Assembly: GCA_942159475.1 (NCBI GenBank)
Contig: OW804094.1
Coordinates: forward strand, 53,440,966 to 53,504,965
Reading direction: 5' to 3'
Source: Sthenelais limicola
Lineage: Eukaryota; Annelida; Polychaeta; Phyllodocida; Sigalionidae
Length of the DNA: 64,000 nt
This document shows positions 36,453 to 48,815 of this stretch, piece by piece. A program made the translations under genes and the position numbers. How positions within the stretch are numbered: position 1 is the stretch's first letter; each line of letters starts with the position of its first letter. The notes beneath the pieces were generated by a model that saw nothing but the letters and a program-made list of their open reading frames with translations, was not told the DNA's origin and did no database searches.

Positions 36453-38828
36453 CTAGCGAACAATAGCTACTTTCTCTTTTGCCTCTGGAACTTTAAAGTT
36501 AAAGAAAGGCGCCGAGTAAGAGAATGATAATAATATCAGTGAAGCGTCAGTTATGAGCTGTATATATGCCTCTAGAGGCCAGCTATAAGGCGTCTGGCAT
36601 CTATCCTATGGGTTACAATACAGTGTTTGTATGGCAGGCAGTCTCCAGATTCCTAACAGCTTCTCTTACCTCTATAGGTGTCAGATCAGATATTGTCCGC
36701 CGCTATTATCCACCCTTGCCCACCCACTGCTAGCCCGTCTCAGCCCCGAGGACATGAAATTTTCAATTAAGATTATGAACAGCAGTAAATCCACTTTACC
36801 ACATACTAGGGTGCAAATCACGCCCCCGTTTAACAGTGGGCGCGAGCAAATTTATGAAAATTGCCCATTAATTGGCGCTTGTCCTTGGCCCTGGGAAGAT
36901 TTCAGATACAGACTGGGAACGCTGAAAGCCCTATAACTGTAGAGAGGGAATAAATGGAACGCGACAGTGGAGATTGCCTCAAGATGGCAGCTTGTTCTGC
37001 CGTCCGTGAAATGATTGGTCGCATCAAGACAAGAAGTGGGCCATAATCATCTGGGGCTTTTTTCTGCAGCAAAGGTAGCCAAGCAGGCGTGTTGTTGAGG
37101 GTCAGCAACTATGTGAGTTTGCCGCCGCGAGAGGTCCTTTCTGTTTTCATCCTGATCTGAACACCTGTCATAATGCTTTGTCTCAGCAAATAGTTCCGTA
37201 TCACCACCGTGTTTACATGGGGTCGTAGTCCACCCAATCTTCCATGGCCTTTTGACTGCAGGAAGCCTGGGGTATGGGGTAGAATGCATTTCTCTCAACA
37301 CAGATTTACAGTTGGAGACCCCAAACCTCTGCATGTATGTATACATACGCAAATCTGCGCAGGGAGAGGGGCAGAGGCGGAGAAAAAGAAATATCTTTGC
37401 GCTATGATAAGCGCTTGCAGCTAACAAAAGGTAGATGAAAAAAGCAGTCAATGGGACGTTATTAGCAGGTCTACCTGAGAGACGAGAAGGGAGAGGCTGC
37501 AGAGAAAATGAGAGAAGGAGAGGGAGAGACATTTCATATACGACTCTATTAGCGACCGCAGCACGGAAGCCTTCATTCCAATCCCAATCTCATCTACTCT
37601 CAAAGGAGAAGGATCAGATGGATCTAAAGCCCCGAGGAGAAAATACACATCTCTCCCCCGCCTTCACTAAACTAAGCGACTCCTATCCAGCCAAAGCTAG
37701 CCTTTGGTTCGCACTGTCACCTGCCTAATCTATACAAAGGATTTGCGCCCCAAGGAACCCCACAACTTGGGATGAGTAGACCGAGGTCATGAAATGATTC
37801 AAATCCTAGGTCAGCTGTTCGGCTTTCTAGCACATTTCCTTGACGGTAAAATATATAGGCCTCTTGCTGTATGGACGAGTGATGATACCCCTGCTGGTGA
37901 TGCATTTGTATTGGCAATGATCAGAAAAGGGGGTTATGCCTCGGGCAAGGTTTGGCTAGATGGATGTGAATGTAAAGCCTCTGATGCATGGTCTGTTCGT
38001 TCTGGCGGTCTGTCGCAGGGCCCTGTGACACACTCGGGCGCCAACACTGACAAACATGCCTTGCATCCCCCTCACCTTTACCTGGCGAGCACATAACTCA
38101 CCTGGCTTCCTATTCACATGCCACCATCGCCTCTGCCTCCCCCAATCGGGACATCAACTTATCACAGCCACAAAAACGACACTTATGTTGTCAGAGCTTT
38201 TTAATTCCCGACCGAGTACATTGGGTATGAATGCTTAGCTAGTGAAGTAGTCCTAAAGGACATACCACCATTGCAGAGACAAGGCCCCAGGGAAAATTCT
38301 CTCACTTCTCCCCATAGCCCCCTCACACCTGCCTGGCAAGGGCACATATACACAGGTCTTCAGTGTTAATCAAAGAGACAGTTAAAAGAGCATCCACGAA
38401 AAACACCCTCCCTCTTTTTTTAAAATGAATACACCCATGTCTGAAGCAAGTCGTGACCCCGAAGATACAAGAACTTTTCATTCTACGGCGCTGACGTTAA
38501 ACGATTCTTACTCACGAAATAAAAAGTCAGCTTTCAACCAGTTTCTTTCCTATTACAACACTCTCCAGGCAGTATACTTGTTCTAACTCCACGCGAGGAT
38601 ATGACGAGTGAAAAAAATACCCAAGTCACATGCAGACTATTTTTATGACAGTTTATACAGACCATTGATAAATATTTTGCCAAGTGCATGTAAAAAGACA
38701 TCATTCGATGGAGAACGTAACGCCTTTGTGTAAAATATAATATGTATTTCTAATTCCTAAAACCGACTAAAACTAAGCAGCAATCATTGTATTTAAGTCA
38801 CATAATTTATATAAAAAAAGTCACTTAC

Positions 38829-38977
38829 TTTGCCATATCGCTGTGCGTACGTTCCCGTTAGTAGTGAATGGAAAATTATAATTGTTTCGTCCAGATCCCA
38901 AATGAATACTCTATCTAAATCGTTCTCTGGACCAGGTGATGGGTTATTTTGTCTTCGACCCCGACTCCTCCCTCGTG
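38829..38977 (-). CDS. eya: eya exon, basic linker and DLDET catalytic motif
   Basis: A 149-nt exon with acceptor tctttag|CACGAGG and donor GGCAAA|gtaagt; phase 1 in, phase 0 out. It encodes a basic stretch [19 protein letters not shown] (from residue 274), then [20 protein letters not shown] and [15 protein letters not shown] (residues 300-304) is HAD motif I. By family knowledge the first Asp (300) is the phosphatase nucleophile and the second (302) the general acid. The start of the Eya domain is therefore intact. The basic run could serve in nuclear localisation, which is inference. Confidence 0.98.
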
Positions 38978-41900
38978 CTAAAGAGAATGAGAAATAAAAA
39001 CATCATTTAATGTTTTGGTGGAATTAATCCTCAGGGGGAATTGAAAATGTATGTGACATGCCATGAGACCGCGGATCTCCATCATGATTTAGAGGCATAA
39101 TTCTATTGTCACGTTTTGTGAGACGAAAATGAAAAGAGTGGAGAAAAGGGGACACATATAAAACCTGCAAGCATGACCGATACAAAACTTATATTTAAAT
39201 CATATGCATATCTCATGAGGATAGGGCCTCTGACAATGATGAGATCAAATTTGAAGGAAATGTCAGTTGTTCAATGAATAATCTTCAGAAATTCTTTCAC
39301 CATTTAAAGGCCCTTGGCGTCCATCCGAACCCCCGTCGCTGTTAACGGGATCCGCGGTATTCGCTTGGGGTGTCACATAGGCTGATATTGATAAAAGAGC
39401 ATAGTATTAGTGTATTAGTAAGCAATGCCGAGTATATGTACAGTGTTTCGAGTAAAAAGAATAAAGTTTTAAAAGGTAAAGAAAAGACAATACATTTAGA
39501 ATAGTATCTATAATTTTGTGGTATGTAATGAGGAGTATATGGGTCAACGATTAGTGTCATTTATATAAGTGTATGGTGAATTAAAGTACACACATTAAAA
39601 AAATATAAAGTTCATTAACTTGGGAGTGTGAATATATGATGCATTATTTCTGCACAGGGAAATAACTTGAGGCAGACTGACTGAGGTACGTTGATGGTGC
39701 GAAGTTAAAGGAAGGATTAAAACCAGAGAGAGTGGGGTGAGCAAAGGTTTTGACCTTAAACTTGAACCAGAAAATAAGGCTTGAGGGGAATGATAACTTT
39801 TAATTTATTTTGCATTTTCTGGTCGGTAGGGTGGATGCATTGGAACATGTCAACTGAAAGGCTATGGCAAGGTTTGCAGGCGAAAACATGTACTGTCCAT
39901 ATAAGACCGGACGCGACAAGGGCGTTTTTGCAATAGTTTTAATTCTTACACCTTGTAAATTGTATCCAACGGGTAAATTGCTATTCAGTAACTAATCTTA
40001 TAATAAGAGCACATGGGACATATCATTCAGCTAGTGATATACGCCATGAACATGACATTAAGTGCCAGAAGAGAGACCAGGGGCTATCTATTCACACTAG
40101 ATGATGGGCATATGGGCGTTAGTTATGGAAGAAGATGAGGATATCAGACCTGGTGATTATGTGCCCCAGTGAAATACCATATAACACTGTGACAGTTAGG
40201 AATTAACAGGCAGGGTCACGTTCAAACGAGCACATCTCAAGGGATTTCAGGGGGTAAACGTTATATTATTGGGTTCATGTTGACATTTTGCACAATATGT
40301 GTGCAGAGTCAGTTACCTAGTTCAAATGTAAGCGACAGACATTTGGAATGCTCGTTTTCCCTACATCTATCTCTAATGGTCCGAAATTGTTTAGTTGTAC
40401 ACGAACAATGATCAATAGCAGTAACATTTTGAGAATTTAAGGAAAGAGGGATAAGGCAGCCTCGGCATGACACAGCAGCACATAAAGAAGAATCTGCCAT
40501 AGATACTGCAGTCGGACTTGAGCTAGTGCCATCCTATGGCAGGGTCAATCCCCAAGACACATATTGTCTTGTCTGGAGGTGGGGAGAACTTGATGTTTAC
40601 ATAGGTGACAGTGAACTGTATGACTCCCCACTGACATCCCCGACCCCAAAACCCACGCCTCCCAATATTTGCATTCCTCCCATTCTCCTAAGACCATTTT
40701 TGCTGGCGGTGCTCATGGACAAGACAACACAGTGTGATATTTTCATTAAGGAAATTCTCTCACTCAAAGAAATCTATGGAATGGTGAGAAAGATCGCAGT
40801 GATTTCATAACGTAATGATGTGAGGTACTTTGCTCTGACACGATGTGGTCCACAGTTGGGGGCAATGCAAGTTTAAATGTATTGCCAGCGATGGGGGCAT
40901 ACACACAGAGTTCCATTACCCTGCTGAGCTACCATATTTTGTCATCTCCTTTCTCTACCCCCAGCATGCACCTATTAGGATTTCCACTTTTTAAGTACTA
41001 TGATCCAATGATCACATGCTCAGTAGATGTCATCCCTATAGAACATTGAGATATGACCACATACATTGTTTTTCGCAGAGCAGTTGGTGTATAAGCAACT
41101 ACATATTTCCTCATGCCAGGATATCTAAACCACTGCAGCAGCCGCTGTCAGTCACGCATTTTAAATAGAATAGACAAGCCCTCATTTCCCATCCCTCATC
41201 CCTCCCTCGTTCGCGCTCACGAAGCCTTTCACTCTTCCCAACACAAGACGTTCTCACAGACCCCAGCCTCAAACTCTATCATTAGCCAAACAAACAAATC
41301 ATCGCAGCAATCCCGAGCGCACCTTTATCTAAACATCAGGGCACTACAACTCAATAATCCCTCTAACTCATTCGAGTGAAAGCTAAATACCACCCTACAG
41401 CTAAAGCTATCTTAAGTATGCCTATTGGAAACCCTTGTGATTTGTGTCATTAAGATCTTAATCGGCTGCTACAACGCATAATGATCGCCAGGTATTCAAA
41501 CGCCATAGTGACACCTGAATTCAATATAACACATTTCAAACGCCACGGGCAGCAATAACAGAGCCACAAGACAGCAACGTTTCATTAATTTCCTTTTTGT
41601 GAAAAAAAATCCACTTTCAAATTTTCATTTCAGGAATGCTTTTGAAAAGGGAAAGCGTTCCCCTGTCATGTTTTGCCATATTCATATCAATGAGAGGTTT
41701 GTTTGCACGAGATGGAATAAGTTGATCTTAAAACAGATAAAATCGGCCGTGATTTGATGCTCTTTGTGATCAATGACAAGTTCTGAATATTTTGAAAACT
41801 GCAGGGGGAATTGCATAACAGAAACTAACTTAAAATATTCCACCTGATGCCCAAGTTGGTGAATGTGCGCATCGAGCTTCAATGTATTAAATTAATGTCT

Positions 41901-44192
41901 TTAATAAATATTTGCCCTGATTAATCAAACATCTGCTCGGTGGAAAAATTGCTAAAACGTATTATTTGAATTAAATTTGTGTTCATCTTACTGACATTCC
42001 ACCTCAACTCGCATTTTATCATTAAATTTAAGTGAAGGTTTTGAATTTTATTTTATTGAATACACATGATCATATTGAGTTTCTCCCAATTTTCCTCAAT
42101 TGAAGGTGTCCAACCGTTCCCTTAATATGAATCGCCATTTCCCCCACCTTCATTATTATTAATCTCCTAACAGATATTTAAGAATTTGAATTATAGAGAG
42201 TGACGGGCTTGACAAGGGATGTGTGATGTGTTATTTCGGATGATTATGAAGGAATGATTTGGCAAATATCGAGTGCGCCACGGGAGCAGGCGACTAATGC
42301 AGATTCATACGATTCTCTGCAATCGAAGTCCACAGCCAAAACCAAAGCTGAATTTGAAGATGCAAAAAACTGTTCGAGATGATTCCCATGGAAATAAAAA
42401 GGCAGGACAATCTTGGTTTTTAATGTGATCATATTCTGGCTTATTCTTCACTGACCAGATGGACCTATCCGAATGGTTTTAATGGAGGTGGGGGAATTTG
42501 GAAATTAATGGATGGAGGCAGAACTTTTAAAAACTGCACAATTGGACTTCGCTTGATTAGTTTCAACTAGTGTCCATTTCTCCCATATTTCGCCTGTCAG
42601 AATGCACCCGCTTGCATGGTCACACTTAGCACCGGCCAATCGTGACATTCCACGGGTCAGAGGGTCAGAGCCATAATAGCGAAGGTCAATGTGGCGACGT
42701 TTGGGTGTTCCGAGTGGAGAGACACAGGGGCTTCTTAACCCAACCCTTTCTTGATGTACACGGTGGTCTTAGGCATACCAAAAAGGGACCTTGAGACCTT
42801 CTGTCCTTAAACCATTCGACGCTTACGCCAAGTGGCCTTCAAGTCAGATTGCTATGACCGTTGCCCCGACCTTTGACCACGGAAAGACCCAAATAGAAGA
42901 CCACAGGTAATGCGATCGAGGACGCCAGTCCGTGCCTGGTTGGATCTTCTACCTTATAATCCAGTCACTCAGGGGGTGGTGGTCAGTTTTAGCAAGGCTT
43001 TTCTTATATTGACCCGTCTACACTGTCCACCCCGCTTGCCCCATGGCTCCAATGCAACTGCAGAGGCAATATATTACCCGGGGCTCCCTACCAACCTGAA
43101 GCCATAGCTACGGACCAGGAAATTTATCAAGTGATGACCCTATATCCTCACAGGTTAATTGTGTGGCGTCCGCAAGATCCCCTTCCCATACAGACCACTA
43201 TTTCACCATTTCCACATCTGGAATTCTCCCCCTTTTTTTCTCGAAGGCCAATTAAAAGAAAAACTATCACAAATCAAATATAAAACATTTATTTCCTTCA
43301 TCGTGAAGCCAGGTTTTCACAACGACCGGAAAATGATAGCACTTGATTTATTCCTGATCCTGGGAAGACAGAGGCATAATACATATAATTGGAAAGAAGA
43401 ACCGAAGTTCAGGCCTAGTGGGACATCCATTACATTGCAGTAGGGGACTTCAGACACTGGTACATCCTCCTGGTCTACAGCTGGGCAAGCTGCATATATA
43501 GCGAGCTAACTTGGTGGGCTTGTAATAAATCTAACAGCACAAATCACCCATGTACTTTTTTCCTTATTTCCCAAATACACAACACCACACATAACAAATG
43601 TTAGACAGCGATAATCATAAGCACAAGGCATCTTTTCAGAAGTGAAATAGATGATCTCCTCAAATCCAACTTGTTCCTGCACACATAAGCAGGAAAGGGG
43701 ATTATTTATTACGAGATTTAGCTATGTGCGTCCTCGTTTATTAGTGTTTAAACAAGAATAACTCTCCATGGCAGACATGGCACAGCAATGGATGGTGTCT
43801 GTCGGGTGTGGGCAAGAGATGGAATTGGTTTATGAGAGTTGCGAGGTCGTATATAGGATGATCCCATACAAGCTGCATCTCATCTGCCACTATCTCACCC
43901 AGCTATAAGGCCCAATTTACTGCTATCTGCGCCTCGGGCCCCCGTTCGTTATCTATATCAGAAAAGGGAGCAGGATGGAGCAGTTGATAAGGTCTGTCAG
44001 GTATGTCATAAGTCTGGTAGCATGCCCACACAGGAGGATGAGGAAGTGGAAGGGTCAGCACACTCCTCATCCAGGTGTTGGCGGTGCCAGTGATTGGTAT
44101 GAATAAAGATCGGTAGGCGCGTGCGGGGTAAACTACCTACTCCAGATGGGATGGGTGAATCTCAGAGGCAGGAGGAAAACTGAAGAGGAGAG

Positions 44193-44208
44193 AGCGCTAG
44201 CTAGCGCT
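44193..44208. repeat. Perfect 16-bp palindrome
   Basis: AGCGCTAGCTAGCGCT is its own reverse complement. It lies in a purine-rich stretch and is followed by another GCG-containing segment. Confidence 0.95.
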
Positions 44209-44995
44209 GGCGGTGTAGGGAGTCAGTAGCACTGGCAGGAGGAGTGGGAGAAAGAGGAGGGCAAAGATGGGTTAAGACTGCTATGGGGTGCATTTATATA
44301 ATAAACGACGAAGCTTGTCAGATTGAAGAAAAGGAGTCAGTGCTCAGGGTGGGGCAGTTTTGGTTTGAGATGTGGCAGCTTGCTCGGAAGGGGATGGTGT
44401 AAAGAAGAATCATTGCCTTGCTGCTGAGGCATCGCCCCGAGGAGGAGTACTTTAAAAAAGTATACCAGGTGTGACAAGTAGCCCGGACAACTCAATGTGT
44501 CAAGCTGCAGTGATCCAGGTGAGGGGTGAGCTATAGGGGGTACTAGTGAACATGACATGCATGAGGGCCCCACCCGAGGGGTTCTAACATACCACACAGG
44601 TACAGCAGGGAGGCTGGGATCATGCCAATTTGGACTCCATCACACTCCAATCTGCTCACCCCCCTGCTGTCTGCTCCAGGTGGGTTATTCTTAATCTTAC
44701 CCCCATAAGACACCACTCCAGGCTAATCATAAGAGGTCCCTTAGGATAGACCAAGTAGGACACTCCAACACCCTCTAACCATTGCTCATCTCCCACACAT
44801 GTCTTCCCCACTCAAGCACCCATACACTTCGGAAGGAAAACATTTCATCGGCTTGTCATACATCCCAAGAAAAACATATATCACCCACGATACGCACATA
44901 CTACATCAAAATAGTGAACATGTGAAAAACATAACTTTCAACTTTGGCGTATTGAATCGGACGTTATTTACATCAACACTCATTACATCATCACT

Positions 44996-45074
44996 AATTA
45001 TTCTTCAATACAGACTTTCAGTTATATAGTTTTCGATATCATAAAAAATGCAGGAACAATTATTCTTCAATACA
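44996..45074. repeat. 17-bp direct repeat pair
   Basis: AATTATTCTTCAATACA is found at 44996-45012 and 45058-45074, with start points 62 bp apart. The intervening DNA is unrelated to the unit. Confidence 0.9.
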
Positions 45075-46631
45075 TACTGCTAAAAATAATGGTTTGCCCT
45101 TCGGACCCCAAAGGCGATTCATTCCTGGCCAGACAACATGGATCAATCAATGACTCAGGCAAGCGTAACATGGTTAAAGAGGCTAGAAATGATGGAAGCA
45201 AATGCTAGTCTCGCAAATCAAAATATTTGACCGATCGATTAAATATCAAAAACAGGGCTCAGGTTCCATTATATACTTCCAGCAGCACAACTCATCAAAT
45301 TATACATTTATCAAATAGGGTTTTCTTCCCGGATGATCACTTAAAAGAATTGCTAGATTGGAAAATATTAATTCAATTTAGAATTATGGCGCTAGAGCAA
45401 TTCAAAGAATACACGCGGTTAAGTGGCACAAATGAGATACAAATTTCCATACTTTAGTGAGTCTCAAAAATGCGAAAAAGATAACAACGGCCGATCCATT
45501 GGAAAATGCCTTTATCATACACTAATGATGATCTACGGTCGTGTTTATTGCAAGGGGAATTAATTCACATGACACTGTGTATCGATAATTGAGTTGGTTT
45601 TCAGAACAATGCCTTATCATTGTTACACATCTGAATGTGACAGAAGATGTCATATCAGCACGTGCAAATTATTTTCCGACTGATGAATTCCAACTCAAGA
45701 CACTCAGGTATCCGAAAGCTCGAGATCATCAGGCCTTCACGTAATGCGAACGCCACGCGCCCCATCTTATTTTAACCCCGCTATTCACAATCACCACCGG
45801 GTAAAAAATTGTTTCAAATAAAATACTTTGATGATGGTGTTGTCTGTGAAAATTTGACACTTCCTTAAGCAAGGAGGTAGAGTTCCAGAACTAGTAAAGC
45901 ATTATTTTTAGAAGGTTTCTTAGGTTTTCGGGCTCTTGTTCGTGTTATAGGATGAGATGCTGATGGAAGTATTGAGAGTCGGTTATGGGATGAGGAATTT
46001 AGCTAGTAAAATAAGCTGGCGTTGGAATAAGCTGGTCAGTCTTTGACGTTACACTTAGCAATACCGAAAGGATAGGCTTGCATTTAAGCTTCATTTACAG
46101 TATTCTCACAAACTCTTAAAGTTCTTAAAAAGGCTAATTCGTGAATGTTCTAAGATATGTATTATGGAAGTCTTTGCCATGAATTTGTTTTAGAAATCGG
46201 CGCAATCTTAAGAATTTTGGTATGACTGGGCATATTTTAGCAGCTCACCCTTGGGGTCGTCGAGGGAGGAAGACCAAATTTTCGAATTACCATTGCTCTC
46301 CGATTTGATTGGAGGTGACGGGCTCGTGGGTAAACCTGATGTAAAATGACTCTCAGCTGCAAATCAGGAAAATGGTAAATGTTCATGACAAATTTCTGCA
46401 TACCACCGATCATGGATAATGGGGACGAATGAGTATAAGCTAGCTCATTAAATGGATGTGTTCAAGGAAGCGGACCTTGGTATTTATATGGAAGTTAATA
46501 CTAAAATGAGTTATTTCCTAAAATATCAAATAATCAAATTTCAGACCACCAACTAAGGCCCTTATTTGAGGAGAAGGATCGGTTGCCAAAATTGAATTTG
46601 TAGGAGTAAACGTAAATAGTACCTGAATTAC

Positions 46632-46794
46632 CTGTAGATACTGTGGGTAGTAGTTGGTATGTCTGTGTGGAAGGTACAGTTGTGGATGGTGTCGCTCCTA
46701 TAGAAGATGGATTGGCTGTAGGCATGTAGCCATAATAATATGGATTTGGGTAAGTTCCCTGGTTATACGGTGAATACGCTGAGTAGTCCGTTGT
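46632..46794 (-). CDS. eya: eya exon, conserved Tyr-rich block (Eya domain 2-like)
   Basis: A 163-nt exon with acceptor aattgcag|ACAACGG and donor TCTACAG|gtaatt; phase 0 in, phase 1 out. It encodes TTDYSAYSPYNQGTYPNPYY followed by YGYMPTANPSSIG and STQTYQLLPTVST (residues 219-272). Dense Tyr with Ser/Pro/Gly and the closing TYQL are the recognisable conserved block near the end of the N-terminal half of Eya proteins. The splice donor falls directly after STQTYQLLPTVST, and the next exon begins with the basic linker. An ORF reading through the donor into the intron ends about 100 bp later. Confidence 0.95.
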
Positions 46795-47792
46795 CTGCAA
46801 TTGAAAGATACAGATTAGTCTGACTAATCGTGTCCTCTAAATGAATATCCAAAATATCATATCAAATAAATTAATCATCTTTGCCTCAATAAAATAGTAT
46901 TACTCGGGCCTTGATAAAGAGATAGATATCATTTCTCACTAATGGAACAATAATGATGGGGAAATCCTCATCATCTCAGATTTCACAGTTTGGGCTGCAA
47001 TAGCTCTAATGTAGAAGGTAGGTCGCACCAGAGGGGTGGACGTTTATTAAGCCCCAGAGAAATTGCTGAGTGTTGCCATGCTCGGTACACCTATTAGTAA
47101 AGTTTCCCTGTATTGGCCCCATCGGACCAGGTGGGCCGTAGCCCCTACCACAGGTGTGCGTTTTCAATCTCTAACCAGTCACCCTGGAGTAATGACCTTA
47201 ACCCCGCACAACAGGTAGGCGGGCCCCACTTGACCACAGCTGGATATTCTCACCTGTTTCTATGGTAACAACCACCTCCAGAGTGGTGAAACCAATTTCT
47301 TTACCACATAGTGATCATGAAATATGGAGACAAGATCCGGCGGACAAACGGGAAATTTGAGCATGAATTAATTTCGATGACGATATTCGTGTAAACATTA
47401 TTGATGATACTTTAGATCCCTTTAGCTCCAATCATTGAATTTCTAAATCATTTTTGTCTCAAATACTAAAAAACCTTTTTGGTTAATTCAGCAAAAGTAT
47501 ATGGATGGATTTAATTCATTTGCCTGATTATAACTATAAATATGATCCACGATTGTTACAAGTGAAAATGCGGTGCATCAAAGATAAAGAATTTGAATCC
47601 AATATTAAAAGACAGATTAACAAAAATATCGTCGAATGATTCTTTTTCGAGGGAAGAAATAAAAAGAGCATTATTTTTTAATAGGTTTTAATATGACATA
47701 ATACAGCACGCTCACCCCAGTGGGGTGGTTTTCGTTGTACCCTGTAATGCGTATCATATTTATAAGAGTTGATTATTATGGGAAGTATTTAC
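46795..47792 (-). other. eya intron (1.0 kb)
   Basis: GT-AG intron in the transactivation-region part of the gene. It has a GC-richer middle portion (about 47020-47290) and AT-rich ends. No coding or repeat element recognised. Confidence 0.85.
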
Positions 47793-47854
47793 CTGTTGAC
47801 TTGAATTGAAGCCCGTTGAACTTGTAGCTGTATTACTAGAGGTAAAACCGGCAC
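47793..47854 (-). CDS. eya: eya exon, short Ser/Thr-rich
   Basis: A 62-nt exon with acceptor ctctcaag|GTGCCGG and donor CAACAG|gtaaat. It enters at phase 1 and leaves at phase 0, giving GAGFTSSNTATSSTGFNSSQ plus Gln (residues 198-218). The acceptor ends in AAG rather than CAG, but the upstream ctcttcctct tract is good and the phase fits both neighbours. It carries no catalytic residues and belongs to the transactivation region. Confidence 0.88.
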
Positions 47855-48713
47855 CTTGAGAGGAAGAGAAGCAAACAATTGGAATATACCCCAGATAAGT
47901 CATTCAAACACTTAATACAAACCTACAAATAGCACAGTCGTAAATTAAGGGAATGCTTTTTGTTGAAGGGTATATCGTACAAGGGCTGGATCTATGAATG
48001 GGGAAAGTCGAAAAGAAAGCTTAGGGTACTTTTGGGGGACGGTTGCTGGCGTATGTGGGTAAAATGTCAATTGTAAGGCATTTGTAGTTGAAGAAAGAGA
48101 GCGCTATACCTCCAAGGTTTAAGTCAGTCTAGAATACTAGTTGTAGTTAGTGCTTGATATTTGACCAAGGTCATCTGATGATCTCTCGGCATATATAGAC
48201 AAGCTTCTCAAGAGGTCGGGGTCTCAGTACCAACCCTGTATACATTCAAAGGTGTCCACACACAAAAAAGTGGTAATAAAGTTGCCAACGCGTTGCACAC
48301 ATTATTACACGCATATAACATCGTCACTTTTAAGATGGGCTATCTATCAGTTGATTACGCTAGGTAATATCTCAATACACCTGCAGGCTAATGTTGGTGC
48401 TGATATATTGACTGATGTCATGGTAGTACACTAAACTACCTTAATCACTGAAACAACACTGAATGTGCCGAAATGAATCTTAAAGACTTCATCATACAGT
48501 TTAACATTCTACTTGGAATGATGGTGTGTTACAGTGTAACAAGTATTTAATAAGGTATTCCATTATTCAACAGCTACTAGTATATGAAATACTTAATAGT
48601 CATCCAAACTGGGTGACTTCCATGTTTGAGGCATAAGGCGGATCTACTTCAAAATGAATGCATAAACATTATGTACATGGTTCAAGAGATGGTTCAAAAC
48701 ATGGTATACTTAC
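47855..48713 (-). other. eya intron (0.86 kb)
   Basis: GT-AG intron between the 102-nt and 62-nt exons. Nothing specific seen. Confidence 0.85.
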
Positions 48714-48815
48714 CATATGGATATTGTGCCGACTGTGCTGTATTTAAGGCAGTACCATAGGCACCAAAATAACTACTACCCACCGCTTGACCATTACTCT
48801 GTTGCTTCAGTTTAA
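48714..48815 (-). CDS. eya: eya cassette-type exon, Gln/Tyr-rich
   Basis: The acceptor is ctttccag|TTAAACTG and the donor is CCATATG|gtaagt. The 102-nt exon is symmetric (phase 1 in, phase 1 out) and encodes residues 164-197, including VKLKQQSNGQAVGSSYFGAY and ALNTAQSAQYPY. Its acceptor context and first codons (TTAAA after the intron, giving VK) resemble those of the VKTEP exon at 60484. Either the 52.5-kb exon or the 62.5-kb candidate exon could join to it in frame. Confidence 0.92.

Larger units (their letters stand above)
19136..38828 (-). other. eya largest intron (19.7 kb), no gene recognised
   Basis: GT-AG intron separating the DLDET exon from the next Eya-domain exon. I find no coding exon, RNA gene or identifiable transposon. 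It holds ATTA-rich, non-repetitive stretches (23.7-23.9 and 24.7-25.1 kb), a YY1-like motif with a short ORF near 21.7 kb, a homogeneous run of C (30606-30625), a (GAAA)n microsatellite (36402-36452) and a complex stretch at 36.64-36.9 kb. Large introns in developmental genes often hold enhancers; that role here is inference. Confidence 0.8.
38978..46631 (-). other. eya intron (7.7 kb), no gene recognised
   Basis: GT-AG intron between the Tyr-rich exon and the DLDET exon. Vertebrate Eya proteins have extra residues between these blocks, so a small skipped or missed exon is possible, but direct joining is in phase and I saw no convincing candidate. It contains a perfect 16-bp palindrome at 44193-44208 and a 17-bp repeat pair at 44996-45074. 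Confidence 0.75.

Noticed and set aside
46534..46800. Open frame apparently starting MQTTDYSAY
   Set aside because: The initial Met is a TTG inside the intron acceptor. The real exon begins at ACA (46794) and ends at the donor 46632, so the C-terminal part of that frame is intron.
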